Source: Ophiosphaerella korrae (taxonomy: Eukaryota > Ascomycota > Dothideomycetes > Pleosporales > Phaeosphaeriaceae). From it: 64,000 nucleotides of DNA. The stretch lies in assembly GCA_028456385.1 (NCBI GenBank), contig JALNQF010000192.1, forward strand, positions 1 through 64,000, read 5' to 3'. Every line of letters begins with the position of its first letter. The first letter of the stretch is position 1. Below, in pieces: positions 12,300-24,728 of this stretch. The position numbers and the translations under genes are program-made. Below the pieces are notes generated by a model, which saw only the letters and a program-made list of their open reading frames with translations, was not told where the DNA came from and did no database searches.

Positions 12300-14900
12300 T
12301 TAGTCTAAGTTAGGCTCTAGTTCTAGCTCTATGTCTAGTTAGGGGTTATATTTAAAGAATTAGTCCTCTATTTCTATATCTATTTTAGAGTCTATTACTA
12401 TATAGGTAGCTATATAGTAGTTTATAGTATTAGTAAGTATCTTATATCTAGTAGCTTTTATTTATTTATAAGTAGTATAGTCTAGCTTCTTAATACCTAT
12501 CTTTCTATAGCCCTAGTATAAAATTATTTTAGAGTTCTTAGTTTTAATTATACTAGCCTTTTCGCTAGTTAGGTATATTCCTCTAAATACGCCTTCTAGT
12601 TATAGTTAATAGTATTTTAGTTCTTATAAAGTTATAGCTAGTTCTTTTTTAAAGTTTTATATCTACACTCTTAGTTTAGCTCTTATAGGCGCTAGGGTAC
12701 AAAGCTAAGTTTACCTAAAGCTTATATCTAGGTTGTAATTATTTATTTTATTTTCTAATATTAAGATTATCTTTTAAAAATTAGTAGGGCTATTATAGAT
12801 ACTAGGGGCAGTACTAGTAGCCTCTCTAAGCTAGGGTTATAGCTTTTTTTAAAGGTAGATATTGTATAGCTATAGGTTCTATTATAGTTTAAGGCTAATA
12901 TTATTAAATTTAGAGAGGAATTTAGCTTATACTAACTAGGTAGTTTTGTAGATTAGTTAATCTAGTCTAAATTTAGCTATTTCTAAGGTTTTATAACGTA
13001 CTTCTCCTAATCCTACTACGTCTATATTACTAAATTAGTAAAAAAGTATAAAGAAATATATAAATTCTTCTTAGTATAAGTAAGTAATACTATTTAGAAT
13101 AGTAAGGTATAGGTAAGCTAATCCTATATAGTAGCGTATAATAACGTTAGCTTAGGTTTATAAGCTAATATATTTTTTTCTATTAGTAATAAAGTAATTA
13201 TATATAGACTAGATAAAGGATATAACGTTTACGTAGTATCTTATACTTAAAAATTATAGAAGTTTTATAGAGTAGTCTTCTTATTCTTTATACTAGTAAA
13301 AATTAAAGGCTAGCTCTTAGATACTAGTTAAAAAAAGAGTTAGGGTAAACTCTTCTCTATTAAAGATATAGCAGCCTACTACTAGTACTTAGGGTTTAAA
13401 CTCTCTTTTAAGGAAGCTAGGTTACTAGCCTTATAGTAAGAACTTAGTATAGGGTAGTTCTATATCTTTCTACGCTAGTATATTAAAGTTAAAGGTTTCT
13501 AGCTTAGTTTGTTTAGCTATTAGGTTTTCTTAGTAGATTACTACTTCGCGTAAGTAGTTATATTTTACTATAGCTTCTTCCTATAAGGCTTTATACTAAG
13601 TAGCTCTTTAGCCTAAAGTATTATATTACTCTATAATATAGTTATAGTCTAGTAGTAATTATACTAGGCGTTCTTAGAGTTAGGCTAATTAGTTATCTTA
13701 TTAAGAGAGTTATTTATCTAATTTACTTACTCTAGCTATAAGCCTCTAGTTTTATTTATTTACTACGTTAATTATATCTTATATCTAGGTATTTACAACT
13801 ACTAGGTATAATACTATTCTAGCTAGGGTAAATTCTTTAAGAGATAAGTAATTACTAGGTTTATTATCCTTAATTCCTTAGTGTAAAGTTAGTAGTAAGG
13901 TATAAAATAAAGGTTAGAGCTTAGTAAACTTAGTAAGTAATTTCTTAAGTTTATCTTAAGATATAAAGACTATTCCTAGTAGTAGGTCTTTATTAATTAT
14001 AGCGTTTAATAGTAGGTTATCTCTTAGCTTTTCTAGGATTTTAAGCTTAGGTGTAGGCTAGAGTAATAATACTTAGCTAACGTTTAGTTAGGCGTTTTTA
14101 ATTAAGTTATTTAATATAGTCTAGTTATTAAAAGAGACCTTAGTAACTAGTCTATACCTTAGGGGACTACTTTAGTTAAAGGAGGTAAGGTCTATTTCTA
14201 GGTTAAATTCTTCTATAATAGGTTAGTTAGGAGTAGCTAAGTCTATTATAGAGCTATTAGCTAAGAAGGTACTTAGTACTTATTAGGGAATTATATTAGG
14301 TTAGAAATTAAGTTTACTAAGTAGCCTTAGCTAGATAAAGGATTTAGAGCCTATTACCTATTTTCCTTTATCTTTTTACAAAGGGGTCTTAAGATATTAT
14401 TAGAAGTTACTTAGTACTTTTTTTATTAGAGTAGTTAGTATAGTAGGTTTCTAGGTCTATTTTTCTAGAGACCTAGTTCTAGCATATATTTTATAGATTT
14501 TTTATAGTATAGTAGCTTTAGAGCGTTCCTTTAGTTTCTTACTAGATCTATAGTCTACTATTTATAGCGTATCTTTATCTTATAAGTACGCTTAGTTTAA
14601 GTAATAAAGAGGTTATAAGCTAGTATTATTTTAGTTTAAGAGGCTAGCTTTTAAGGGGATAGAAGATTTTTTATATAACTAAGTTATAGTATAATAAGCT
14701 AAGTTATAGTAGTTATATACTATATTAGTACGTTTAGCTATTAGTTTATAGAGATTTAGATCTTTAGCGCTAGCTAGTAAAGGTTTTAGTAAGGTCTAGG
14801 GCGCTTTATTACTTAGTTCTTGTAAATTAAGTGCTAGTAATTTATATAGGTTTAGGGGTCTTTTCTTTCCTTAGCGCTACTACCTAGGTTTAATACCTAG
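12300..14900 (-). pseudogene. Gag and upstream region of element B
   Basis: Minus-strand sequence upstream of the protease remnant, where gag is expected by position. I see no secure zinc knuckle and cannot give exact ends. Stops at possible Gln positions are frequent and composition is RIP-like throughout. The call rests on location between the 5' LTR and pol rather than on recognised motifs. Confidence 0.4.
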
Positions 14901-15274
14901 TATAAGTACGCCCTTACCTAAGTATACGTAGTAGGTATAAGCTAAAGCTTTATAACCTATAAGGTAGTTAAACTACTCTTCTTTAGTATATATTTCTTTC
15001 TAGAATATTAGCGCTAGTACTAGTAAAAAGAGAGCGCTAGAAACCTTAACTAGAACTATAATATAGTAAACTTAAGGGGCTACCTAGCGCGCTATAGCTA
15101 AGGTAGGATCTAATTCCTAGTAGTATAGTTCTTTTTAGCTAGCTAGGCTTAATTAAGAGTTAGCTACAATTAGCTATCTTGTAGTAACTCTAGTATAAGT
15201 AAAAAGGCTACTAGTGTAGTTCTAGGTTATAGAGAGGCCTATAAAAGTAAAATATTTATAGAGATCTACTATTA

Positions 15275-15546
15275 TATAAGGTAGACTTTACGTAAGATAA
15301 CTTAATAAGGTAGTTTTAACAATTAACTAAAAAGAGTAAATAGTAGATAAAGCTATCTAAGTAAGTACTAGGTATATATACCTAGTAGTTTACTAAGCGC
15401 TAACTAAAAGTAGAAAGGTAGTTAAATATTAGTAAGTTCGCAATATTAGTAAGTTTTGTAATATTAGTAAGTTTACAATATTAGTAAGTTGTAAACTTAC
15501 TAATATTAGTATAAAAATAAGAGATATAAGAGATAACTCTTTTATA
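15275..15546 (-). repeat. 5' LTR of element B
   Basis: About 272 bp, from TATAAGGTAG to CTTTTATA. Both ends match the solo LTR at 47,470-47,689 in reverse complement, where a GCTAT duplication fixes the ends. The length difference from that copy (220 bp) is largely explained by the minisatellite at 15,427-15,507. Confidence 0.8.
15427..15507. repeat. LTR minisatellite, five units
   Basis: Four forward TTAGTAAGTT cores and one inverted AACTTACTAA. Same family as 20-171, but half the copy number and with TATTAG junctions where the left copy keeps TGTTAG. Confidence 0.88.
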
Positions 15547-15551
15547 TAGTG

Positions 15552-18500
15552 CGTTTATTAATTTAAAGGGTATAACTAGGTATTTATATAGTTTATATTG
15601 CGTTCTAAACGCTATTTTCTATTTATTACCTTCTTTAATTCTAATTTAGTAGTAGGGGTTTTAGATATCTAGCTTTGTAAAGATCTTTACCTTCTATAGC
15701 CTATCTTATATTTTATCTATTTATAGTAAGAGATATTAGTTCTTACTTATAATTACGTTAGTCTTTCTAAAATCTAAGTAAGGTCTTTTATTATCTATTC
15801 TCTTCTTATCTATAAATATAAGTCTATATACTACTAAGGATTTAGATTTTTATATCTATCTTTTCTTTATTGCGTTTTTAATAAATACTTGTTTAATTTT
15901 AGATTCTTCTTTAGTCTTTTAGTAGACTAGGCTCTATCCTATGTTTTTATTTTTCGCTAGTTCTATCGCTAAATCCTATAGCTAATATTCTAGAAGGTAG
16001 TCTTTAGGTTCTATAAGCTATTTTTCCTATTTCTTATATTCTTCTAAGAACTATCTATTGTATATACTTATGTTAGCTTTTAATATATCTTTTTTAAGGT
16101 AACTAATTCTCTCTATTCTCTAATTAATTCTTAGGTTAGTTAATTATAACTATAGTATTCCTAGGATTATATCTTATTTATTATTAATTGTTATCTCTTC
16201 TAGTTCTAGTATAGAGAGAACTGTTTTAAACCTAATAGGTTCCTAGAATAGTTTTTCTTTAATTGTACTTAGTTATTAATAGTATTTCTTTATTATATAT
16301 TATATTTCTTATATTTCTATAAACTTCTTTAATATAACGTTCCTTATAGCTCTACTATTAATTATTAATTATACTTTCTTCTCTTAGTAAGTACCTATTT
16401 TTGTAATATATAGGCCTCTTATACCTTCTAGCTATTCTTACTTAGGTATTTTTATAAGTTATCTATCTTTTTAGGGCTATAGCCCTACTTTAAGCTTGTA
16501 TTCCTCGTGTTTTAAGTATTTATTATACGTATATTTATACTATAGTCTTCTTTAGACGTATTTCTTAGATAGTTTTAGTCTAGGTCTTATTACTACGTAC
16601 CCTTCTTCTAGTATTATCTCTTATCCTTAGATATCTTCTACTAGGATTACTTATATATAGTTATAGCCTCTTCTTCTTATAGGCTATACGTAGTTATTTG
16701 CTTTAGGGTTCCTATATATAATATAGTTCTTATCTAGGTATAATAGCTAAGATACTTTAAAGTATACTAGGTGTTTAGCGTTTGTTATTTTATTATCCCC
16801 TTCTTAGTATTTATCTTTTCTAGGTGTTTCTTGTATTAGGATATAGTACACTATTAGTACTCTTAGTATATAGGCTTTATTAATCTATCGCGTTTTTCTT
16901 ATAAGGAACTACTATTCTTTTTACGTAAGTATTCTTCTTACTATAACTATATATTACTTTATCTATTCTTAAAATAGAGTAAACTTTATTTCTTTAGGAT
17001 TGTGTTCTTTTTAGTCTTTACACGCTTCCTCTATACTTATAACTAGTAAGTATTTCTAAACAAACTTCTATTATTTATTTTATTCTTCTATATTAGTTAT
17101 TGTATAGCTATTATAGCTATATATAGTTAACTAGGTATACTCTATATCTCTTACGTTAATTTACTTCTTATCTTCTTATAGTCCTTTAGAAGAGACTATA
17201 TTAGTCTCTTTATCTAGTACTAGTCCTTTATCCTAGATTAATAGGGTCTAGTGCTCTTCCCTTTCTAGATCTTCTACTAGTAGGTCTATTACATATACTA
17301 TTTCTTTTAGCTATACTTTTATTCTTTCTTTTATTACTACTACTCTATTCTTTTATAAGAACTATCTAACTCTTTACTTACTAAAAAGATATATATAGTA
17401 GTTATTTTTATAACAAAAGGTCTAGTAGAGTATTATATACTATAGTTCTTTACTCCTAGCTACCTTCTTTTAAGGTTTAGCCTCTACTTTTAGTACTTTC
17501 TTTTTACTTTTAGTTATCTTTAACTAAGCTTCTTTATCTTTCTTATAGTTTTTACTTCTATAATCTTTTATAAAGTATCTTAGTTTCCTATATTTATAAT
17601 ATACTATATCTTTTTTCTTTTATAATTAGTAGTCTTTTGCGTAGTAGCCTTTCTTACTATAGTTAAAGTACGTAAAGTCTTTATTCTTCTTCTTCTTCTT
17701 ATCCTTGTTAGTGTTAAGGATTATAGGGTCTCTAGCCTCCTAATTTTAGGGTTAGCTTCTATACTTATTCTTCTTCTATTCTTAAAGATTATTATATATT
17801 TATATTACCTATTATTTTAGAGCTTCTAGTATCCTTAGTTTTTCTATATCAATTATCTTGTATCGTATTTTTACGTTTAGCCCTTATTTAAATTATAATA
17901 TTAAGGCTAATTTATTCTATTCTATATTTTGTAATAGTTATTTAAACTATAATATATATTTTAGAATACTCTTACTTTATATAAGCCTTCTAAGCTTTTC
18001 TTCTACTTATTAGGTAATATCTATATCTCTAAATACTACTCTTATCTATTTAGTAAAGTATTCGTAACTTCTAAAGATAGCTCTAGTCTCGTCCTTTTAT
18101 ATTATTAGGGTATATATTATATAATCTATCTAGTAAGGCTTAAACTATCTTATTATATCTTCTTTAAGGTGTGTTCTAATATATATTACCTTCTTTTCTT
18201 CTATATTAAAGTATAGTACTTATATATCTATCTAGAGTTAAACTAACACTATAAAGAGTCTTAGTTTTTCTCTTATTCTATTAAATTTCTTAAGTATAGG
18301 TATCTTAGGTAGTTTTTTTATTGCGCTTATCTCTAGTCTCTAGGTAATTAGTTCTATCTAGTTCTAACCTTTAATAATAGCTTTAATTTATACCTTATTC
18401 TACTTTAAATAGTCTTATAGTTCTTTATTCTACGTTTCTAATATATTAATAACTATCTTTATATCTTTATTTTTTAAGATTAGGTTGTTTATATAGTTTC

Positions 18501-18640
18501 TAATTGCCCTCTATACTATATTATCTAATTTATAACTACTTATAGGTACCTTAGCTACTTATTTAGTTAAACTTTCTACTATTGTGTTAGCTAGACTATG
18601 CGCTACTTACGCTTTACTTCTCTTAATAACTAAATTAGCA
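15552..18640 (-). pseudogene. Gag-Pol amino-terminal part of element C
   Basis: Collinear on the minus strand with element 1 (1,278 to about 4,390): gag about 18,260-17,750, zinc knuckle region about 17,690-17,540, protease remnant about 16,365-16,330, start of RT (FTKLDIQNAYYQIRI region) about 15,680-15,630. Former Gln codons read TAG or TAA and Cys codons read TAC or TAT. No recent deletion is obvious in gag, unlike element D. Confidence 0.78.
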
Positions 18641-18643
18641 AGG

Positions 18644-19085
18644 TGTAATAAGGTTACTAGGGTTAACTTCCTAATAACCTATTAGGGTTATTAGTAGATT
18701 AAGAGTTAATAACAAAGTTTACATTATAATTAGCAATAACTATAAATAATAGACGATGTTTTATAACTATCTTGTATTAGCGTTCTATAGTTAAAGGATT
18801 AAATTACTAATACTATTCTAATAATACGTATTACTACTAACCATATACTTATATTTCTTAGCTAGCTTTATACTTCGTGTTTACTAAGATTGCAAATTAT
18901 AAAGTTATTATATACTTAGCTTTATACTTTATATTTACTAAGATTATAAATTGTAAAGTTGTTATATATCCCTATTATAGTTAGTTTCCTAATTAAGTTT
19001 ATTACCTTATAGGTTGTATATACTTTTGTTATCTATAGTAGGGCTAATTAGCTTAAGTTAGTTTTCTTTTATTATAACTATAATA
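18644..19085 (-). repeat. 5' LTR of element C
   Basis: About 442 bp. Its inner edge (TGTAATAAGGTTACTAGGG) is the reverse complement of the 3' end of the element 1 LTR, and its outer edge ends CTATAATA. The middle has diverged from the element 1 LTR and is nearer to those of D and E. Confidence 0.8.
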
Positions 19086-20493
19086 TCTAATAAGCTAATA
19101 GTAGACTAGATAGTAGGAGAGGAGGTAATATTAATAGTAGTAGTAAAGTAGTTAAGAACTTACGCTAAGACTTTATTACTTTCCTACTCTAACTCTAACG
19201 CTAGGTATATAGCCTTACAACAAGTATACTCTTTAGTAGATTTTAATATTTTCTTATTATAAAGTAAATAGGTAATAATAATAGTAAGAAGTTTTTTATT
19301 ATTATTAACCTTTTTATAGAACTCTTTATAAGTTTAATTAAGAGACTCCTAAGTTATACTAACGTAGAGACGCTTTATACAAGTATACTTAGTATACTTT
19401 AGAGTAGAATCTAGTATAATAAAACAATAAATACCTAAGAGAAAATAATATAGATAAGGTGTTTCTAAAACATAGTTTATAGTAAAGATTTCTAATAAGA
19501 GATAAAGTCTATAAGACTATAAAAGAGGTAATATTATAGTAGGATAGTTTTTAACTAGAAGGTAGGGTAAACTACTTATAAGCTAGACCTAGCTAATAGA
19601 GGCCTAGGCCTAAGGATAGACCTAGCGTAAGAAAAGGGGATAGTATTACAATACTTAGTAGTAGGTAAGCTATTATATTGTACGTAATTAGGCTAGGCAA
19701 TATAGTATAGTAGAATACGTAACTATTTAGTAGTAAACACTCTAGAGTAAACACTCTAGAGTAAACGCTCTAGAATAAGCGCTCTAGAGTAAACGCTCTA
19801 GAGTAAGCACTTAGGAATAAATACTAGATAGTAAGTATATAGAAATGTTAATAGACCTTTATAGACTATTGTGTTTAATCTCTTCTTTATACTCTTATCC
19901 TAATAGAGTATTATAACTAATACTTTAATTAGATTCTTATCTATCTATTAATACTTATATACCTCGTAATACTATAATAAGAGCTAACTATTAATTAAGT
20001 TAAGTAACTAACTTGTTTATTAACCTTACCTATCTTATAGAAGCCTACTTGCCTTTATTACCTTTACTTAGTTCTAAGAACTTAATACTTACTTAGGCTA
20101 CTCTTTTTTAGCACTATAAACCTACTTATAAGAGTACCTTATATACCTAGAATCTATTACACCTTTTTACTATTACGTATCTAATTATATATCTAATTAC
20201 GTATTAAATTATACTTTAGATTATATTTTTATAAAAGTAATAGCTAAAATTACTATATTTTATACTTCTTATCTAATATACTCCTTTAGTTTAGTAACTT
20301 ATTAGTAAGCTAGGTACTTATAAGATAAGTAAAAGATTATTAAAGTAGTCTTAGATTTTATTAATAGGTATTTTATATATTATTTAGTATTCTTTTACTC
20401 TAACTAGTCTAAACTAATCTAAAAAGCTTTTCTATTTATTTACTAGTAAGACGTTTATAAAACTATCTACTATTATCTCTATTAATAGAGTAT
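19086..20493. other. Unclassified RIP-mutated spacer
   Basis: AT-rich block between elements C and E. I recognise no LTR edge, terminal inverted repeat or protein motif in it. It may be a fragment of another repeat or a RIP-mutated single-copy stretch. The one clear structure is the 14 bp minisatellite at 19,732-19,830. Confidence 0.5.
19732..19830. repeat. 14 bp minisatellite
   Basis: About seven units of AGTAAACRCTCTAG, the last two decayed (AGTAAGCACTTAGG, AATAAATACTAGAT). Unit differences are mostly A/G at fixed positions. Confidence 0.88.
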
Positions 20494-20894
20494 TATAACG
20501 TAACTCTAAGTTATTAACTACTTAGAGCTTCTATAGAGAGGAGTTTAATAGATTAGAAGTTAATAACTAAAGTATATATAGTAATCGTGCAATAAACTAT
20601 AAATAATATATAATTCCTAATAGGCGATATTAAAGTATTATTGTTATTAGTTAGAGATTAGATTACTAATACTATCTTAATAAAACGTATTACTACTAAC
20701 TATATACTTACTATTTTACTACTATCTTTATAGCTTTATTTATACTAAACTTTATAAAGCTATAAAGTTATTATATATCTCTATTATAATTAACTTCTTA
20801 ATTAAGCTTATTATTCTATAAATTATATATAATATTATATTCTATTATAAAGCTAATTAGATCTATTTAGTTTTCTTTTATTATAACTATAATA
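20494..20894 (-). repeat. 3' LTR of element E
   Basis: About 401 bp, from TATAACGTAAC to ACTATAATA. It aligns with the LTRs of D at 23,784-24,179 and 45,148-45,545. Confidence 0.78.
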
Positions 20895-20909
20895 CTATCT
20901 CTTTCTTTA
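20895..20909 (-). other. Polypurine tract of element E
   Basis: CTATCTCTTTCTTTA on the plus strand, directly inside the 3' LTR; reverse complement of the family A tract. Confidence 0.65.
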
Positions 20910-21540
20910 GATAAGTTCTTATTTTTCTATCCTAAAGCTAGGGTTATTAACTTATTTTCTTTATTAATCTCTAGCTCCTTATTACTCTCTATACCTTCTT
21001 ACTCTTTGTATAATAAATTATTACTTATTAACTATATTACTTAAAATAGTATTAAAATAATTTCTTATTCTTATTACACTAAAGAAAAGTTAACTTATCT
21101 ATTATCTTTAAAAGATAGTAAGGCTTATAGTAAGTATATCTAGGTTAATATTTAGTATTATTATACTCTTTCTAGTATTTCTCTTACTAAATATAAGTAC
21201 TTAATTATTACTTAATCTTTTACCTCTATATTATATAAGGAGAGCTATTAATAAAGCTAGAGTAAAACTATTATTATAGCTAGTAATTACTAATTAGGCT
21301 TAGTATAACTTAATCTCTAAAACTACTTATAAGATAGTAGAAATTTAAGTATATATAAACTATCTTTATAAGCTAAAAGCTTATAATAACGTAAAATTAT
21401 CTATATAGTCTTATATACTAGTAGCTAAAATAAACTTTAAAGATATATTAGAGACTACTCTAGCTTCTATTATATTAGGCGTTCCTAATATCTCTCTTTC
21501 TAGTACTAAGAGCGTAGATGTTCTTATTTTACTATAAGGT
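20910..21540 (+). pseudogene. Antisense reading frame in 3' region of element E
   Basis: Plus-strand frame opposite to the element. Its last part (about 21,455-21,540) reads TLASIILGVPNISLSSTKSV, matching the TLAPTTLGVSNVSLLITNSV peptide of element D (39,870-39,930). That agreement between two independently mutated copies supports real coding history. Function unknown. Confidence 0.4.
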
Positions 21541-21559
21541 AGCTTAGAAGGTTTTAACT

Positions 21560-23783
21560 TTAGAACTTTTCTAGTTTCTTAAAGTAGTTAAGGTTATCTT
21601 CTAGTTTTTATATATCTTCTTATAGTTACTTTTTCTTATTTATACTTATCTATTTTTCTAAATAGTAGTTTTTCTTATTATAAAACTAGTATTATTAGAT
21701 TTCTTTTACTTCTTATTTTTTTTATTCTCTATATATAGCTACTTTATATATAAGTAGTTTTACTTCTTATAATACTTTTTCTAGTAATACTATATAGAAA
21801 GTTAAGTATATCTTTATATTACTTAGTAGTCTTACTTTAAATATAACTACTATAGTCTTTTCTTAATCTTATATAGTTTTATCTTAATATTATCTAGTCT
21901 TAAACTAGATTATTTACTCTTAATATATTTTTATACTAACTATACCTCCTCTCTCTCTTTAAATTAGAGTCTTTCTCTATATTTTTTTTTATAATACTTT
22001 ACTATATAATTTTATAAAAACTTAATATTATATTATAACTAATTATATATCTTTCTAATTTTATTTATAAAGTTTTCTCTTCTTAGAGTATAAGACTTTA
22101 TATCTTTTAGTATCTAATATATATTAAGATTAAATCTATAGTTTATAAAAAAAAGTAATATATCTATTACTATATTCTTTATACTATTATATACTATCTA
22201 TTCTATAAGTAGTAGCTTTACCTAATTATTTTAGTTATAGTTAAGATAGTACCTTAAGTTTTATTTTACTATCTAGTTTATTTATTCTAATTATTTATTT
22301 ATCTATAGATAATATACTATTAATATTTAATATTTTACTCTTAGTAATACTATAATTATTCTCTATAGCTTTAATATAAATCTTATATCTCTATCTATAA
22401 TAATCTTATCTAGAATACTATATTAGCTAACTATAGTCTCTAGGACCTAATATATAGTAACTTCTATCTTACTTTTTTCTTTATATAGTCTAAAGTATAA
22501 GTACTTTATAAGTTTATCTACTATTATTAAGATCTTATTTTACTTAACTCTTAATATTAAGTCTTTTAACTTAAATAACTTTATAATAAAGGCTATTATA
22601 ATAACTCTCTAGAGGCGCTCTAGTACTTTAACTAGTTATAGTATTCTATATAGTATATATTTACTATACTTATTTTAGTAATATTCTATATAATCTAATA
22701 GTACTTCTAGTACTAGTTATTTTACTTTTAGTATATAGTAGTCTCTTAAAAGCCTACTTAGTACTTTTTTAATTTACTTTAAATCTTACTTAAGATATAT
22801 ATTTTTTTAAAGCTTTTATAAGTCTATTTTCGATTTCGAATTTCTTTATTTCTTTTTAGATCATTTTATCTAGCTCTTTACTCTTTCTCTTAAGTATTAT
22901 AGCTATTTTTAGTTTATTTAAGACTATATATCCTACTTTATTTTTAACTAGAATTATACTAATAGGATTTATTTCTTCTTATAAGTCTAGTCTTCTACTT
23001 AGAGTATTTATAAACTTATTATCTTTTCTTATTATATATATAATCTTAAAGTTAAATATTAATAAGAACTCTTCCTATCTTATATAGTACTATATTAAGT
23101 TCTTATTTATTATAAATCTTATAAAATTCTTATTCTATACTTTACTTTTTATAAGTATATACTTTATTACTTAATACTTTATAGATTACTAGAATTTCTT
23201 TATTATAAATTAAGTAGTTAAGCTCTACTATCTTTATTTTCTTAGAGAAGTATTTAACTAAGTACTCTTACTTAGTATTTTAGTCTTCTTATATTAGTAC
23301 TATACTATAAACTAAATTAAATACGTTTATTTTTACTATTACTAGTATATCTACGTTATATATTCTAATTATTAGATTTTCTATAACGTTTTCTTTTATC
23401 TTATTAAATACTTTATTATATTCTTATATCTACTTAATTAGTAAAACTTTTTTTATAGGTTTAGTTAATAGCTTTATATTCTTAGACTATATTACTAGAA
23501 GCTTTTTATAAAAGTCTACTAACTTATAAAACTATTATACTTTATAAAAGTTCTTTAGTATTAGATATTCTTAGATTACTTTAATCTTTTTTAAGTTAAT
23601 CTATATACTTTCTAGTTTAATAATAAACCTAAGGAAATCTATTTCTTTTATATAGAACTTGTATTTTCTTATCTTAAGAAATAGTTAGCTTCTACTAATA
23701 TTTCTAGTACCTTATATACTTATTATATATAACTTATTATATATATTCTTCTTCTAATTCTAAGAATATAAGGATATTGTCGA
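21560..23783 (-). pseudogene. Pol carboxy-terminal part of element E
   Basis: Minus-strand remnant collinear with element 1 from about 6,765 back to 4,465: chromodomain and GPY/F region (about 21,585-22,000), integrase (about 22,050-23,050), RNase H (about 23,150-23,450) and the end of RT with the LDDILIF part of the motif at about 23,755-23,783. Heavily RIP-mutated. Truncated within the RT active site. Confidence 0.72.
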
Positions 23784-24179
23784 TATAATAGGGTTATATA
23801 TTATTAACTACAAGTAACTACTAGTAAAGAGTATTAGTAGATTAGGAGTTAATAACAAAAGTACGTATTATAATCTACAATAAGCTATAAATAATAAGAT
23901 AATTCTTGCGATATTAATATATTGTTGCTCGAAGTCAATAATTAAATTACTAATACTATTCTAGTAATACGTATTCTATCTTCTTATATACTTCTACTAA
24001 TCTATTAATCTATATTTAACTTCTATCTATATACTTAATAGATTAAGAGATTACCTTATATATCCTAATTATAACTAACTTCCTAATCTAGGTTATTACC
24101 TTACTTGTCTTATACTACGTTATTATCTATAATAGGACTAATTAGCTTTATCTTAATTTCTCCTATTACGCCTATAATA
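23784..24179 (-). repeat. 3' LTR of element D
   Basis: About 396 bp, TATAATAGGG to CCTATAATA. It is followed on the right by a pyrimidine tract, so it is the 3' LTR of a minus-strand element. Confidence 0.8.
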
Positions 24180-24308
24180 CTATCTCTTCCTTTAGGTAGG
24201 TTCTTGTTTTCTTACTCTAGACCTAAAGTTATTAATCTAGTTTCTTTATTAATATTAAGTTCTTTGTCCTCCTCTATACCTACTAAGTCTACTCTTTATT
24301 ATCTTTAG
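24105..24308 (+). pseudogene. Antisense reading frame at 3' LTR of element D
   Basis: A 67-codon open stretch on the plus strand that starts inside the 3' LTR and runs into the 3' region. Its second half (PLGRFLFSYSRPKVINLVSL) corresponds to the minus-strand frame next to the 3' LTR of element 1 (about 7,440-7,330). The frame continues in broken form to 24,728 and resumes at 39,840-39,960 beyond the nested elements. Function unknown. Confidence 0.42.
24180..24194 (-). other. Polypurine tract of element D
   Basis: CTATCTCTTCCTTTA on the plus strand, adjacent to the 3' LTR. Confidence 0.68.
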
Positions 24309-24728
24309 TTAGTAGATCGTGTATTACACTATAGTATTGTAATATTTCTTTATTCTTATTATATATCTTTAAACTCTTTATTAGTTTATCTTTTTTAAAG
24401 TATAGTAAGGCTTATAAAGTATATATTTATATTAATACTTATTTGTTTTATAATTTATCTAGTGTATCTTAAGTAAAGTATAAGTTAATAATTCTTATTT
24501 ACGTATCTATACTTATTTATAATATAGAGAGCTATTAACTACGCTAAAGAAAAACTATTATTATAAGTTATAGAAGCTAAAAGAGAGTGTTAGAGGCTAT
24601 ATAAGGTCTCTTGTTATACACTAGAGGAATATTTGTCTTAACTTCTTAATAATTAAATATAGTTATTAGATAACTAGGCTTATTTATCCTATCTTTATAA
24701 GATAAAGGCCTTAAATAATAAGAAGTCT

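Larger units (their letters stand above)
1..15546 (-). mobile_element. Gypsy LTR retrotransposon B, RIP-mutated, left LTR truncated by window edge
   Basis: Minus-strand Gypsy-order element. LTR sequence ending in the same ATAACTC-YTTTATA motif occurs at 1-210 and at 15,275-15,546. The inner edge of the left LTR is followed by a pyrimidine tract (213-225), which is the polypurine tract of a minus-strand element and fixes orientation. Read on the minus strand the interior shows a protease active-site remnant near 12,040, reverse transcriptase motifs near 11,130 and 10,820, and integrase below that. Element 1 (849-7,872) is inserted near its 3' end. Without that insertion the interior is about 8.0 kb. 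The right flank starts TAGTG and continues into family A pol, so B sits inside element C. Its outer left boundary and target duplication lie outside the window. Confidence 0.8.
15552..19085 (-). mobile_element. Element C, 5' half of a family A Gypsy element
   Basis: Minus-strand copy of family A cut by the insertion of element B. What remains here is the 5' LTR (18,644-19,085), gag, zinc knuckles, protease and the amino-terminal part of RT. The sequence at 15,547 onward continues the RT text of family A (reverse complement of about 4,340-4,400). The other half should lie left of the window. RIP is heavier than in element 1. Confidence 0.85.
20494..23783 (-). mobile_element. Element E, 3' part of a family A Gypsy element
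   Basis: Minus-strand family A copy. It keeps the 3' LTR (20,494-20,894), polypurine tract, 3' region with antisense frame, chromodomain, integrase, RNase H and the end of RT. It stops abruptly inside the RT YLDD motif near 23,775, where the 3' LTR of element D begins. The missing 5' half is not found on the far side of D (45,546), where another Gypsy family starts. Confidence 0.78.

Noticed and set aside
19120..20515. A long coding remnant in the spacer if every TAG/TAA is read as Gln
   Set aside because: In such AT-rich DNA nearly any frame can be opened by that rule, and no motif or second copy supports it.
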